Assembly (NCBI GenBank): GCA_020425125.1
Contig: JAGQRV010000008.1
Location: 1-64,000, forward strand
Direction: 5' to 3'
DNA length: 64,000 bases
Source: Paracoccaceae bacterium
GTDB taxonomy: Bacteria; Pseudomonadota; Alphaproteobacteria; Rhodobacterales; Rhodobacteraceae
Shown: positions 1 through 8,710 of the stretch, piece by piece
Position numbering within the stretch: position 1 is the stretch's first letter
Layout: every line of letters starts with the position of its first letter
Translations under genes and position numbers: made by a program
Notes under the pieces: generated by a model
What the model was told of the DNA's origin: nothing
What the model saw: the letters and a program-made list of their open reading frames with translations, nothing else
The model's database searches: none

Positions 1-530
1 TGGTTCAGGAACATCTCCTTGGTCAGCGTCGTGCCCTTCCGAAGCGACAGTAGCTCGAGCATCTGGTATTCCTTGCCGGTCAGATGCACCGGCTGGTCCC
101 CCGCCGACACCGTCTTGGCGTCGAGATTGACCGCGATCTTGCCGGTCCGGATCAGCGACTGCGAATGCCCCTTGGACCGCCGGATGATCGCATGGATGCG
201 CGCGATCAGCTCTTCGCGGTGGAAGGGTTTCGTCAGGTAGTCGTCGGCCCCGAAGCCGAACCCCTTGATCTTCGCTTCGGTATCGTCTTCGCCGGTCAGG
301 ATCAGGATCGGCGTCTCGACCTTGGCCACCCTGAGCTGTCGGAGCACCTCGTGCCCGTGCATGTCGGGGAGATTGAGGTCGAGGAGGATCAGATCGTAGT
401 CGTAGAGCTTGGCCAGATCGACGCCTTCCTCACCCAGATCCGTGCAATACACGTTCAAGTTGGCATGCGTCAGCATCAACTCAATGCTCTTCGAGATCGT
501 AGGATCGTCCTCGACCAGCAGTACTCGCAT
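1..530 (-). CDS. ctrA: Cell-cycle response regulator CtrA, 3' end cut off by window edge
   Basis: CtrA is the OmpR-family response regulator that controls cell-cycle, motility and envelope genes in alphaproteobacteria. I read the protein directly from the minus strand starting at the ATG at 528-530. The receiver domain has the acidic pocket E7-D8-D9, the phospho-acceptor D51 inside LLDLNLPD, and the conserved lysine in TKPF. The winged-helix DNA-binding domain begins near residue 125. About 176 residues are present, so the C-terminal part of the family's usual 230-240 residues lies outside the window. The next gene upstream is sciP, whose product antagonises CtrA in Caulobacter. A CtrA-like box at 586-600 suggests autoregulation. 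Confidence 0.97.
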   Translation of the reverse strand, partial: MRVLLVEDDPTISKSIELMLTHANLNVYCTDLGEEGVDLAKLYDYDLILLDLNLPDMHGHEVLRQLRVAKVETPILILTGEDDTEAKIKGFGFGADDYLTKPFHREELIARIHAIIRRSKGHSQSLIRTGKIAVNLDAKTVSAGDQPVHLTGKEYQMLELLSLRKGTTLTKEMFLN

Positions 531-559
531 TTTCTCGTTCTCCGTGCAGGGTACCGACG

Positions 560-575
560 TTCACGCTTAACGTGA
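560..575. repeat. TCACG-CTTAA-CGTGA inverted repeat in the ctrA leader
   Basis: TCACG at 561-565 and CGTGA at 571-575 are perfect inverted arms around CTTAA. The 11-mer TTCACGCTTAA (560-570) occurs again at 947-957, upstream of sciP and in the same orientation. It lies about 30 bases before the ctrA start, so it could be an operator or part of the promoter or leader. Confidence 0.4.
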
Positions 576-585
576 GCGGCAGGTA

Positions 586-600
586 TTAACCTTACGTTAC
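586..600 (-). promoter_or_regulatory. CtrA-type box upstream of ctrA
   Basis: TTAA-N7-TTAC on the plus strand; in the direction of ctrA transcription it reads GTAA-N7-TTAA. It lies about 55 bases upstream of the ctrA ATG. The Caulobacter CtrA consensus is TTAA-N7-TTAA, so this is one base from the full site. The ATTAACCTT part also resembles the TTAACCAT-like sites described for SciP. This fits autoregulation of ctrA, but no start site can be seen. Confidence 0.55.
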
Positions 601-627
601 CATGACACGATATCGCGAGAAAACAAT

Positions 628-906
628 CTATAGTTGTCGAAACTTCTGCAGACTGGTCGTTTTGAGCGCTTCTTCACCGAAGCGTTCCACGGCGCTCGCC
701 CAGCTGTCCAGTTCATCCCCGGACAGTCCATACCGGCGCATTGCCTCATCTCGGCTCAGAAGTCCATACTTCACGGCAAAAACAACCTTGGCCTTTCGGC
801 TTGCCACCCACCGGACGGTCTTTTCGGGGGGCAGATCTGCCCGCGACAGGATGGTTCCATCCGGCAACGTAACGATGCGCGGACCATCGACTTTCTTGAG
901 ATACAT
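628..906 (-). CDS. sciP: CtrA inhibitor SciP (DUF1153 family)
   Basis: This 92-residue protein of the DUF1153 family matches SciP, a helix-turn-helix protein that in Caulobacter binds CtrA and represses CtrA-dependent promoters. The start is the ATG at 904-906, giving MYLKKVDGPR; the longer upstream frame is not family sequence. The conserved stretch around LPPEKTVRWVASRKAKVV and the C-terminal FGEEALKTT region are intact. It lies directly upstream of ctrA on the same strand, 97 bases away, so the activator and its antagonist are neighbours here. A copy of the 11-mer found before ctrA lies 41 bases upstream of this start. Confidence 0.93.
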   Translation of the reverse strand: MYLKKVDGPRIVTLPDGTILSRADLPPEKTVRWVASRKAKVVFAVKYGLLSRDEAMRRYGLSGDELDSWASAVERFGEEALKTTSLQKFRQL

Positions 907-944
907 GACACATTCCCTCACTACCACTGGTAGCAGGGATGGCC

Positions 945-957
945 GATTCACGCTTAA
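945..957 (-). promoter_or_regulatory. GANTC site overlapping the sciP upstream 11-mer
   Basis: GATTC at 945-949 matches the CcrM methylation sequence GANTC. It overlaps the 11-mer TTCACGCTTAA (947-957) that is also found upstream of ctrA. A second GATTC is at 1023-1027, before mnmA. CcrM sites in alphaproteobacterial cell-cycle promoters can couple transcription to replication. That role is inferred here, because GANTC also occurs by chance. Confidence 0.3.
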
Positions 958-976
958 TGCCGGTTGAAACGCACCC

Positions 977-1006
977 TTGTTTATGCTGCGGATTTTCTTA
1001 TATATT
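977..1006 (+). promoter_or_regulatory. Candidate sigma-70 promoter for mnmA
   Basis: TTGTTT at 977-982 and TATATT at 1001-1006 are separated by 18 bases, in a locally AT-rich patch that stands out in this GC-rich DNA. Transcription would begin near 1012, about 30 bases before the mnmA start. The -35 element is only partly conserved. Confidence 0.35.
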
Positions 1007-1041
1007 CCGCCGAATTTCCAGAGATTCGGACGTAACCAGCC

Positions 1042-2190
1042 ATGGCTGAGACCCTGAATTCGCTCGGCTTTCCGAAGCCTCCCGCCGCCACGCGCGTCGT
1101 CGTCGCCATGTCCGGCGGCGTCGACAGCTCGGTCGTGGCCGCACAACTGGCCGAGGATGGCTACGACGTGGTCGGTGTCACGTTACAACTTTACGACCAC
1201 GGCGCGGCGCTGGCCAAGCAGGGCGCCTGCTGCGCCGGTCGCGACATTCACGACGCCCGGCGTGTGGCCGAGACCATGGGATTTCCCCATTACGTGCTCG
1301 ACTACGAGAACACATTCCGCGAGGCGGTGATCGACGAATTCGCCGACAGCTATCTCGCGGGTGCGACGCCGGTCCCCTGCATCCGCTGCAACGAACGGGT
1401 GAAGTTCCGCGACCTGCTGGAGACAGCGAAGGATCTCGACGCCGACTGCATGGCGACGGGCCATTATATCCGGCGCAAGCTGGGTGCGGCGGGTCCGGAG
1501 CTCCATGCGGCCGCCGACCCGGCCCGCGACCAGAGCTATTTCCTGTTCTCGACCACGCCCGAACAGCTTGCCTTCCTGCGGTTTCCGCTCGGCCATCTCG
1601 CGTCGAAGGCCGAGACGCGGGCGCTGGCGGCCCGTTACGGGCTGCCGGTCGCGGACAAGCCGGACAGCCAGGACATCTGCTTCGTGCCGAACGGGAACTA
1701 CGCCGAGGTAATCCGCAAGCTGCGTCCCGGTGCTGCCGATCCGGGCCGGATCGTCGACATGGCCGGCCGCGTCCTCGGCACACATGATGGCGTCATCCAC
1801 TACACGGTCGGGCAGCGGCGGGGGCTCGGGATCGGCGGGCTGGCCGCGCCGCTTTATGTCGTCCGCCTCGACCCCGAGGCGCGAGAAGTCGTGGTAGGAC
1901 CGAAGGAGGCGTTGACGACCCGGATCGTTCCGGTTCGCGAGGTCAACTGGCTCGGCGACGCGCCATTCCAACAGGCCGGCGCTCGGGAAATCCGCGTCCG
2001 GGTCCGGTCGACCCGCCCGCCCCGACCGGCGATCCTCCGTCCCACCGGACCGCAGAGCGCCGAGGTGGAGCTGCTGACCCCCGAAGAAGGGGTCAGCCCG
2101 GGACAGGCCTGCGTGTTCTATGCAGCCGAAGGCAGCCGGGTTCTGGGGGGCGGCTGGATCTGGCGGGGCGCTGACAGGGCGGCGGCCTGA
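1042..2190 (+). CDS. mnmA: tRNA-uridine 2-sulfurtransferase MnmA
   Basis: MnmA makes the 2-thiouridine at wobble position 34 of tRNA-Lys, Glu and Gln, using ATP and persulfide sulfur. The 382-residue protein has the PP-loop SGGVDSS at residues 24-30. It also has the two catalytic cysteines, C113 in PVPCIRCN (acid/base) and C213 in SQDICFVP (persulfide carrier). The C-terminal beta-barrel domain is complete. It is divergent from sciP and convergent with lpxB, with only 9 bases between the stops. Length and motifs are typical of the family. Confidence 0.97.
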   Translation: MAETLNSLGFPKPPAATRVVVAMSGGVDSSVVAAQLAEDGYDVVGVTLQLYDHGAALAKQGACCAGRDIHDARRVAETMGFPHYVLDYENTFREAVIDEFADSYLAGATPVPCIRCNERVKFRDLLETAKDLDADCMATGHYIRRKLGAAGPELHAAADPARDQSYFLFSTTPEQLAFLRFPLGHLASKAETRALAARYGLPVADKPDSQDICFVPNGNYAEVIRKLRPGAADPGRIVDMAGRVLGTHDGVIHYTVGQRRGLGIGGLAAPLYVVRLDPEAREVVVGPKEALTTRIVPVREVNWLGDAPFQQAGAREIRVRVRSTRPPRPAILRPTGPQSAEVELLTPEEGVSPGQACVFYAAEGSRVLGGGWIWRGADRAAA

Positions 2191-2199
2191 GCCGGCCGC

Positions 2200-3369
2200 T
2201 CAGATCTGCGCCAGGCCGTCGAGCACTGCGCGCGCAGCGCGCAGCCCCGGCGGTTCCCCGTTCAGGCCGAGGCGCTCCATGGTCAGGCGCTCCGCGGCCA
2301 GTTGCGGCCCCGGATCGGCGAGCGTCCGGTCCAGGGCATCGGCCAGGGCCTCGGGTTCGCAATCCGCACCCAGAAGTTCGGGCACGACGCGCGTCTCGCT
2401 CACGAGGTTCACCAGCGTCACCGTGTCCACGAGTGCCATCCGCCGCATGATCTGCATGGTGAGCCACGCCATCCGGTAGCCCACGACCATCGGTGTCCCT
2501 GCAGCCGCGAGCTCCAGCGACACGGTGCCGGACGCTGCCAGCGCCACGTCTGCGGCACGGAATGCGGCGCGCTTGCGGGCGGCGACGTCCGGACCGGGAA
2601 GCCCAGTCGGATCGAGCACATCGACTGGAACCGGCCATCCGGCGACGAGATCCCGGACCAGCCCTGGCACGGCAGGTGCGGCAGGAAGCACCGCCCTGGC
2701 GCCTGGGTGGCGCGCAACGACCCGGCCCATCGCCGCACCGAAGACCGAAGCCAGTCTGCTTACCTCGCCTTTCCGCGAGCCCGGCAGGACGAGGATCAGA
2801 GGCCCGTCCATACCGCCCAGGGTCGCGGCGCGAAAGGCGGCCGCCTCGGCCGCGCTGGCTTGCGGCTGCGCGACGACCGGATGCCCGACGAAATCGCAGC
2901 GCATCCCGGCGGCTTCCATGTAGGGCGGTTCGAACGGCAGCAGCGCCAGTACCTGGTCGATGAAGGGTGCCATCTTTGCGGCCCGTCCCGGCCGCCACGC
3001 CCAGACCGAGGGGGCGACGTAGTGGACGGTGCGAATCGCCGGATTGGCGGCCCGAACCAGCTTCGCCACCCGCAGGCAGAAGTCCGGACTGTCGATAGTC
3101 ACGAGAACGTCCGGCGCCCGGTCCAGGACCGCGCGGACCGTTTCGTGCAGGCGCCGCCGCAGATGCGGATATTTCGGCACGATCTCGGCCAGCCCCATGA
3201 CCGACAGGTCGTCCATGGGAAACAGGCTCGTCATCCCTTCCGCTTGCATCAGCGGCCCGGCAATGCCCGAAAAGCGGACCTCCGGGGACAGCGCCTTCAG
3301 CCCCGTCATCAGGGCCGCACCGAGCGCATCGCCCGATGCTTCGCCTGCGATCAGGAAGACTCGCGTCAT
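2200..3369 (-). CDS. lpxB: Lipid-A-disaccharide synthase
   Basis: LpxB is a GT19 glycosyltransferase that joins UDP-2,3-diacylglucosamine to lipid X at the inner membrane, giving the tetraacyl disaccharide of lipid A. The 389-residue protein opens with the family motif AGEASGDALGA. It carries VTIDSPDF and HYVAPSVWAWRPGR in the middle and LVLPGSRKGEVSRL in the C-terminal half. Its start overlaps the end of lpxI by four bases (ATGA), showing translational coupling. It is the last gene of the pyrH-lpxB envelope operon. Confidence 0.96.
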   Translation of the reverse strand: MTRVFLIAGEASGDALGAALMTGLKALSPEVRFSGIAGPLMQAEGMTSLFPMDDLSVMGLAEIVPKYPHLRRRLHETVRAVLDRAPDVLVTIDSPDFCLRVAKLVRAANPAIRTVHYVAPSVWAWRPGRAAKMAPFIDQVLALLPFEPPYMEAAGMRCDFVGHPVVAQPQASAAEAAAFRAATLGGMDGPLILVLPGSRKGEVSRLASVFGAAMGRVVARHPGARAVLPAAPAVPGLVRDLVAGWPVPVDVLDPTGLPGPDVAARKRAAFRAADVALAASGTVSLELAAAGTPMVVGYRMAWLTMQIMRRMALVDTVTLVNLVSETRVVPELLGADCEPEALADALDRTLADPGPQLAAERLTMERLGLNGEPPGLRAARAVLDGLAQI

Positions 3370-4229
3370 CCGCTCGACCCTGAGCCCGGATCCGCGGGCC
3401 GGACCCAGAGGAAGAGCCCGGCCGCATCCGCCGCCGCGACGACTTCGGCGCGATCCAGGACCATCACGCCCCCCGCCTCGATGGCGACGCCCGAAAGTCC
3501 GGCCGCTGCCGCACCGGCAATTGTCGCGGGTCCGATTGCCGGCAGGTCGATCCGCCGGTCCTGGCCCGGTTTCGGCCCCTTGAAGAGAACGCCGCGCGCG
3601 CCGGAGGGGTCGGGCCGGCTCGCACCTGCCGGGCCGGCCACCCAGGCCAGCATCGCATCCGTCCCCGGCGCCGCTTCGACGGCGAGCGCGACGCCTTGGG
3701 CCACAATGGCCCCCTGCCCCACATCGGCCGCCGCCAGCGCCGACACGATCCGCGCGGCACGCGCTGCATCCTTGCGGTCGCGGTCGCCGGGCTGGGCCCG
3801 CGTCAGAACTCCGGATAGGGGCAGAAGCTCTGGCGCAAGCTCGTGAGCCGCGCGGACAGCGAAGCCTTCGGTCTCGAAGATCTGGATCACCGTCCGCAAC
3901 AGCGCGTCGTCCCCGCCCTTGAGCGCCGGCACGAATTTCGCCGCGAGCGTCATCGTCTTGAAATCGAACTGGACCGGATCGAGCCGCGGGCGCTGCACCG
4001 CGCCCGCGAAGACGAGATCGCGCACGCCCTCGGCCCTCAACGCCTTGAAGAGCGCGCCCAGCTTTTCGACTCGGAACCGGATCAGTGGCCGCCCGTCCGG
4101 GTTTTCCACCGCGTAGCCGTCCATCGCGGCAAGAACGACTTCGCCGCCCCGCTCGGCAAGCGTGCGCGCCAGATGGGCCGGCAGCGTACCCCGCCCTGCG
4201 ATGACACCGATCTTGCCTGTCCCGGCCAC
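3366..4229 (-). CDS. lpxI: UDP-2,3-diacylglucosamine pyrophosphatase LpxI
   Basis: LpxI (formerly DUF1009) hydrolyses UDP-2,3-diacylglucosamine to lipid X and UMP. It replaces the unrelated LpxH in most alphaproteobacteria. The 287-residue protein starts with the glycine-rich IGVIAGRGTLPAHLA segment and ends with the DAAGLFLWV region typical of the family. It sits between lpxA and lpxB, which is where this step belongs, and overlaps lpxB by four bases. The gap to lpxA is 10 bases. Confidence 0.95.
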   Translation of the reverse strand: MAGTGKIGVIAGRGTLPAHLARTLAERGGEVVLAAMDGYAVENPDGRPLIRFRVEKLGALFKALRAEGVRDLVFAGAVQRPRLDPVQFDFKTMTLAAKFVPALKGGDDALLRTVIQIFETEGFAVRAAHELAPELLPLSGVLTRAQPGDRDRKDAARAARIVSALAAADVGQGAIVAQGVALAVEAAPGTDAMLAWVAGPAGASRPDPSGARGVLFKGPKPGQDRRIDLPAIGPATIAGAAAAGLSGVAIEAGGVMVLDRAEVVAAADAAGLFLWVRPADPGSGSSG

Positions 4230-4239
4230 GACCGGCGCC

Positions 4240-5037
4240 TCAGCGCGGGGTCAGGAACTGGCGGTCGGACCGCGCCTGCACGAAATCGACGATCTCACGG
4301 ACATAGACGCTGTCGCTTTCCGCAGCGAGCCGCCGCGCACGATCCAGAAACGCCCCCTCGCTATCGGCGAGACTGCGGAACGCCGCGCGGAGTGCCGTGA
4401 TGTCGCCGCGGGGAATGCCCCGGCGCTTCAGTCCCACGAGATTCAGCCCGTCGAGAGTGCCCCGGGGCCCCTGCACCAGCCCGAACGGGATCACATCCGC
4501 CGTCACCATCGTGACCGCGCCGATCATTGCACCGCGGCCGATCCTGACGAACTGATGAATGCCGGACAGACCGCCGATGATCACGTCATCCTCGATGATG
4601 CAGTGACCGGCCAAGGCAGCCTGGTTGGCGAGGATCACGCGGTCGCCCACCAGAACGTCATGGCCCACATGGGCACCGGTCATGAACAGGCAGTCGTCGC
4701 CCACCCGCGTCATCCCGCCGCCGCCTTCGGTGCCGATATTCAGCGTTGCACCTTCGCGGATGCGGTTGCGCTTGCCCACGCTCAGCCGCGTCGCCTCGCC
4801 CCGGTATTTCAGATCCTGCGGGATCTCGCCGACCACGGCGCCCGGAAACACGACCGAGCCCTCGCCAACATCTGTCCGCCCGGTGACCACGGCATGACTT
4901 CTAAGCACCACGTCCGGCCCCAATGCGACCTCGGGACCGACAACGCAGAACGGGCCGATCTCAACCCGGTCGCCGATCACCGCACCGGGTTCGACGACCG
5001 AAGAGGCATGAATGCGCGCGGTCGGGGCGATCGTCAC
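4240..5037 (-). CDS. lpxA: Acyl-ACP--UDP-N-acetylglucosamine O-acyltransferase
   Basis: LpxA performs the first step of lipid A synthesis, moving a 3-hydroxyacyl chain from ACP to UDP-GlcNAc. The 265-residue protein has the N-terminal left-handed beta-helix built from hexapeptide repeats (IHASSVVEPGAVIGD and following) and the catalytic histidine region TGAHVGHDVLVGD. The C-terminal helical domain contains LKRRGIPR. It starts four bases after the fabZ stop and is cotranscribed with fabZ and lpxI. Confidence 0.96.
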   Translation of the reverse strand: MTIAPTARIHASSVVEPGAVIGDRVEIGPFCVVGPEVALGPDVVLRSHAVVTGRTDVGEGSVVFPGAVVGEIPQDLKYRGEATRLSVGKRNRIREGATLNIGTEGGGGMTRVGDDCLFMTGAHVGHDVLVGDRVILANQAALAGHCIIEDDVIIGGLSGIHQFVRIGRGAMIGAVTMVTADVIPFGLVQGPRGTLDGLNLVGLKRRGIPRGDITALRAAFRSLADSEGAFLDRARRLAAESDSVYVREIVDFVQARSDRQFLTPR

Positions 5038-5041
5038 CGCC

Positions 5042-5503
5042 TCAGCCCTGCCGCCGGTCGATCATCGCGGTGAACTCGCATTCCGCCGCCGCATCGCCTG
5101 CGACCGACGCATTTCCCGCGAACTTCCACACCTTGCCGCCGCCCCTGATGGCGTCGACCCGGAGCTCGAGCGTGTCGCCGGGAACGACCTTGCGGCGGAA
5201 CTTGCACTTGTCGATGCCCATGAAGTAGACGACCGCGCCGGTTCCCACGAGATCGAGCGAGAGCGAGACCAGAACCGCCGAAGTCTGCGCCAGCGCCTCG
5301 ACGATCAGCACGCCCGGAAAGATCGGCAGGCCCGGAAAATGACCGTTGAACTGCGGCTCGTTCATGGTCACGTTCTTGATCCCGATCGCGCTTTTCGACG
5401 GCACGATGTCCTTCACCCGGTCGACCAGAAGGAACGGATAGCGATGCGGGATCGCGCGCTGGATGACGTCGATGTCAACGCTCGTGGGGAAGGTGTCGGT
5501 CAT
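5042..5503 (-). CDS. fabZ: 3-hydroxyacyl-ACP dehydratase FabZ
   Basis: FabZ dehydrates 3-hydroxyacyl-ACP in fatty acid elongation and competes with LpxA and LpxD for the same substrate. The hot-dog domain contains [13 protein letters not shown] and the catalytic stretch [20 protein letters not shown] with the active His and Glu. I chose the ATG at 5501-5503 (MTDTFPTS), giving 153 residues, over an upstream in-frame start that adds 10 residues unlike the family. The next gene upstream is skp-like; lpxD, often placed here in other bacteria, is not present. Confidence 0.94.
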   Translation of the reverse strand: MTDTFPTSVDIDVIQRAIPHRYPFLLVDRVKDIVPSKSAIGIKNVTMNEPQFNGHFPGLPIFPGVLIVEALAQTSAVLVSLSLDLVGTGAVVYFMGIDKCKFRRKVVPGDTLELRVDAIRGGGKVWKFAGNASVAGDAAAECEFTAMIDRRQG

Positions 5504-5571
5504 GCTCGGCCCCGCTCTCTCCGGTGTTGCCACGGCTTAGCAACTGGGCCCGCGACAGACAAGCGTGCCTG

Positions 5572-6321
5572 CTATTGCGGCGCGGGCAGCCCCGGTGCGG
5601 CCTCGCCGGGCATCTTGCCGAGATCGGGGGACAGTTCGCCGGCCGTTCCCGCTTGCGAACCCGCACCCTGACCGTCAGCGGCATCCGGCGAGGACGGCGC
5701 CACGCCGTCGGCTGCATCACCGGTATCGAGATTGCTGCCGTCGCCAATTCGCGCGTCGATTGCAGCGATCGCCGCCTGGGTGATGTCGACGCCCTCGATG
5801 GCGATCAGAACCGCATTGCTGTCCAGAAGCACCTGAGCACTGCGGCTGCGCAAGAGGTCGGCCAGCACCGGCCCGACGACCTTCAGGAACCGCTGCCGCT
5901 CCCGGTCGAGCTTCTGTTGCAGCGCCCGCGCCTTTGCATCCTGCTCCTTCCGCAGCGCCTCGACCTTTTGATCGAACGCCTGTGCGCGGGGCGCGAACTC
6001 GGCCGGCGACAGGGTCTTGCGCTGTTCGGTCAGCGCCTTTTCTTCGGCAACGAGTTGCGCCTCGATCGTGCGGTTCTCGGCCGCGATGGCATCCCTTTCC
6101 GCCTCAAGCTCGTGCTGAAGGCGTTGACCGAAGGCCGATTGCAGGAAAAGCGCGTCCTGGTTCAGCGTCGCGACCGACACGGACGCCGACGGCAGTCTGG
6201 CCTCCTGCGCGACGGCCGGTGCAACGCCCGCCAGTGCCGCGGCCACCACCGCGGCGCCGGCCGCGCGGCGGATCGGATCAGAAGCTCGTCGAGATCGTGA
6301 AGTTGAAGTTCTGCGTCTCAT
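5572..6321 (-). CDS. OmpH/Skp-family periplasmic chaperone
   Basis: This Skp/OmpH-family protein would hold unfolded outer-membrane proteins in the periplasm for BamA. After a hydrophobic, alanine-rich signal ending near AVAQEARLP comes SVATLNQDALFLQSAFGQ, the family's conserved N-terminal strand. A long charged coiled coil follows (about residues 60-150), then a Pro/Gly/Asp-rich tail of about 50 residues not present in classical Skp. The only visible ATG lies 44 bases inside bamA and gives an Arg-rich lead-in, so the true start is uncertain. The position directly behind bamA supports the role. Confidence 0.85.
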   Translation of the reverse strand: MRRRTSTSRSRRASDPIRRAAGAAVVAAALAGVAPAVAQEARLPSASVSVATLNQDALFLQSAFGQRLQHELEAERDAIAAENRTIEAQLVAEEKALTEQRKTLSPAEFAPRAQAFDQKVEALRKEQDAKARALQQKLDRERQRFLKVVGPVLADLLRSRSAQVLLDSNAVLIAIEGVDITQAAIAAIDARIGDGSNLDTGDAADGVAPSSPDAADGQGAGSQAGTAGELSPDLGKMPGEAAPGLPAPQ

Positions 6322-8578
6322 CGTAGGATTCCTTCTGGATCGCCCGTGTGAAGTCGAACCGGAGGGGCCCGATGGGCGTTGTCCAGAAGATCGAGGCGCC
6401 GATCACCTGCCGAAGGTGGAAGTCGTCATCCACCGGGACGCCATTGGTCCCCTTGGTGATGTCCAGCCCCCAGACCGAGCCCGTGTCGTAGAAGACGCCA
6501 CCGCGAATGCCGTATTCTTCGGGCAGACCGAGCGGAAAGTTCGCTTCGAGCGACACACCCAGCGCATAGTTGCCGAGAAGCGCATCCTGGTTCTTCGCCG
6601 CGAGGTCGCGGGGTCCGATCCCGTTGCGCTTGAAGCCGCGGACATAGCCGCCGCCGAACCGGTTGATCACCCGGCTGGAGCTGTCGATGAAATTGAGCGC
6701 CCCGCCACGCACCCGCGCCGTCAGGCCGATCTCTTCGTTGAGGACCTTGGTCTCGTAGGCCGCCGTCGCCGTGGTCTCGACATATTCGGTATCGCCGCCG
6801 ATGCCGGCGAAGACCTGCCCGAACTGGAACATGTACGCCGATACGGGGTCGAGCCCGCTGCGCTTGGTGTTGTAGCTATACGTGTAGCCAAGTCCCGACG
6901 TGTCGAGCGTCCCCTCCTCGTTCTGTAGGATGATCGAACTGTTGGGGCTGACATTGCTCAGGTCGTTGCGCGCCGCGAGATAGCTCAGCTGCAAGCGCCC
7001 ATTGTCGCTGACCGGGAACGAGACCGACGGATTGAAGCCGAATTCGGTGGTGTCGTAGTAGGCGTTATAGTCTGCGGTCGTGTTGTAGTAGACGTCGAAG
7101 ATGCCGGTGACGTCACGGCCGAACAGCGCCGGTTCGATGAAGGTGATGTTCGAGTTCGCATTGTCCACACCGGCGGCGATCTGGAAGTTCAGCGTCTGGC
7201 CGCGGCCGAGGAAGTTGGACTCCTTCAGACCGAACAGCAGCCCGAAGCCGGCCTCGATCGAATAGTTCGCGCCGAGCGTGATCGACCCGGTCGGCTTTTC
7301 CTCGACATTGACATCGACGATCACCCGGTCGGGAGAGGTTCCCTCTTTGGTCTGCACGTCCGCCTTCGAGAAATACCCCAGGGCACGGATCCGTTCGGCA
7401 CTGGCACGGATTTCGCGGGGGTTGAACGGGTCGCCCTCGATCACCGTGAACTGGCGCCGGATGACCTGGTCGAGCGTGGTCGAGTTGCCTTCGATGTCGA
7501 TCCGCTCCACCAGAATGCGGGGGCCGCGTTCAAGCTTGAAGTCCACGTCCAGCGTCTGCGCCCGCTCGTTGCGGGTGATCACCGGATCGGCGCGAATGAA
7601 ATCGTAGCCTTTCTCGATGGCCGCACGCTCCAGCCGCGCCACACCGTCGTCGATCCGCGTCGGCGAATAGGTCTGTCCGGTTCTGGCACGCACGATGTTC
7701 TGGAACTGTGCGATGTCGAGCCCCGGCACGTCCGTGGTCACCGAGATCTTCCCCAGCTTGAAGCGTTGCCCCTCCTGGACGTTGAACGTGAGGAAGAAGG
7801 CATCCCGCTCGCGCGAGAATTCCGGCGTCACCGACAGCACCTGGAAGTCGATGAAGCCGCGGGAGCGGTAGAAGTCGGTCAGAAGCTGGGTGTCGAACTG
7901 GATGCGGTCTTCGAGGAAGACGTCGCTGCGGATGAACTGGCGCAGAAGCCCCGCCTGCTTGGTCGCGAGCACCTGGCGCAGCCGCCGGTCGGAATAGCTG
8001 CGGTTGCCGACAAAGCCGATCCGTTCGACCTCGATCACGGCGCCCTCGGTCACCTCGAAGACGAGATCGACCCGGTTCTGGCTGCGCGGAATGATCTTCG
8101 GCGTCACCGTCGCCGCCAGCCGCCCGGACTGGAAATAGGCGTTGGTGATCGCACGTGCGTCCGCATCGGCTGCCGTGGGGCTGTAGACCTTGCGCGGCTG
8201 CGAGGTCAGCAGCTTCGTTAGCACGTCGTCGTTGATGCGCCGGTTGCCCTCGATGCTGATCTGGTTGATCGTCGGGAATTCGTGCACGTCGATGATCAGC
8301 TTGCTTCCCGACGGGGTGACCTCGACGGTCTCGAACAGGCCCGAGGCGAGGATGCGCTGCTTCGCGGCGTTCACCTCGCCAGCCGTGACCGCCTGGCCGG
8401 TCGTGAGGCCGGCATAGCTCAGGACCGTGGCGCTTTCGATCCGCTGATTGCCGCGCACTTCGATCACGGTAAATGCGGCCTGTGCCAGAACCGAGCCAGG
8501 CCCTGCAGCGACAAACAGAGCCGCTCCCAGCGCCAACCGCAGGCGTCGCCGACTGCCCCGAAGACCGCTCCCGTCCAT
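6278..8578 (-). CDS. bamA: Outer membrane protein assembly factor BamA
   Basis: BamA is the essential Omp85 insertase that folds beta-barrel proteins into the outer membrane. The 766-residue precursor has a signal peptide cleaved near VLAQAAF. Five POTRA repeats follow, each opening with patterns like IEVRGNQRIE and ISIEGNRRIND, and then a C-terminal 16-strand barrel. The chain ends in phenylalanine (FTISTSF), as expected for an outer-membrane barrel. It lies between rseP and the skp-like gene in the canonical order. Partners BamE and a candidate chaperone are also in this window. Confidence 0.97.
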   Translation of the reverse strand: MDGSGLRGSRRRLRLALGAALFVAAGPGSVLAQAAFTVIEVRGNQRIESATVLSYAGLTTGQAVTAGEVNAAKQRILASGLFETVEVTPSGSKLIIDVHEFPTINQISIEGNRRINDDVLTKLLTSQPRKVYSPTAADADARAITNAYFQSGRLAATVTPKIIPRSQNRVDLVFEVTEGAVIEVERIGFVGNRSYSDRRLRQVLATKQAGLLRQFIRSDVFLEDRIQFDTQLLTDFYRSRGFIDFQVLSVTPEFSRERDAFFLTFNVQEGQRFKLGKISVTTDVPGLDIAQFQNIVRARTGQTYSPTRIDDGVARLERAAIEKGYDFIRADPVITRNERAQTLDVDFKLERGPRILVERIDIEGNSTTLDQVIRRQFTVIEGDPFNPREIRASAERIRALGYFSKADVQTKEGTSPDRVIVDVNVEEKPTGSITLGANYSIEAGFGLLFGLKESNFLGRGQTLNFQIAAGVDNANSNITFIEPALFGRDVTGIFDVYYNTTADYNAYYDTTEFGFNPSVSFPVSDNGRLQLSYLAARNDLSNVSPNSSIILQNEEGTLDTSGLGYTYSYNTKRSGLDPVSAYMFQFGQVFAGIGGDTEYVETTATAAYETKVLNEEIGLTARVRGGALNFIDSSSRVINRFGGGYVRGFKRNGIGPRDLAAKNQDALLGNYALGVSLEANFPLGLPEEYGIRGGVFYDTGSVWGLDITKGTNGVPVDDDFHLRQVIGASIFWTTPIGPLRFDFTRAIQKESYDETQNFNFTISTSF

Positions 8579-8710
8579 TCGCCTGCCCCTTGCCTGCTTC
8601 GTTCTTGAGGCAAGGGGTTAGTGATCCCGGCGGGGCTTGTCAAAAATCCTCTGCCGGGCCGTTGCAGTTTTCGCCGCTCTGAGGCGCGGCGGCGTCAGGT
8701 CGGCATCAGG

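Noticed and set aside
2302..3846. 514-codon plus-strand open frame
   Set aside because: Antisense to lpxB and lpxI, which are well supported by motifs and overlap.
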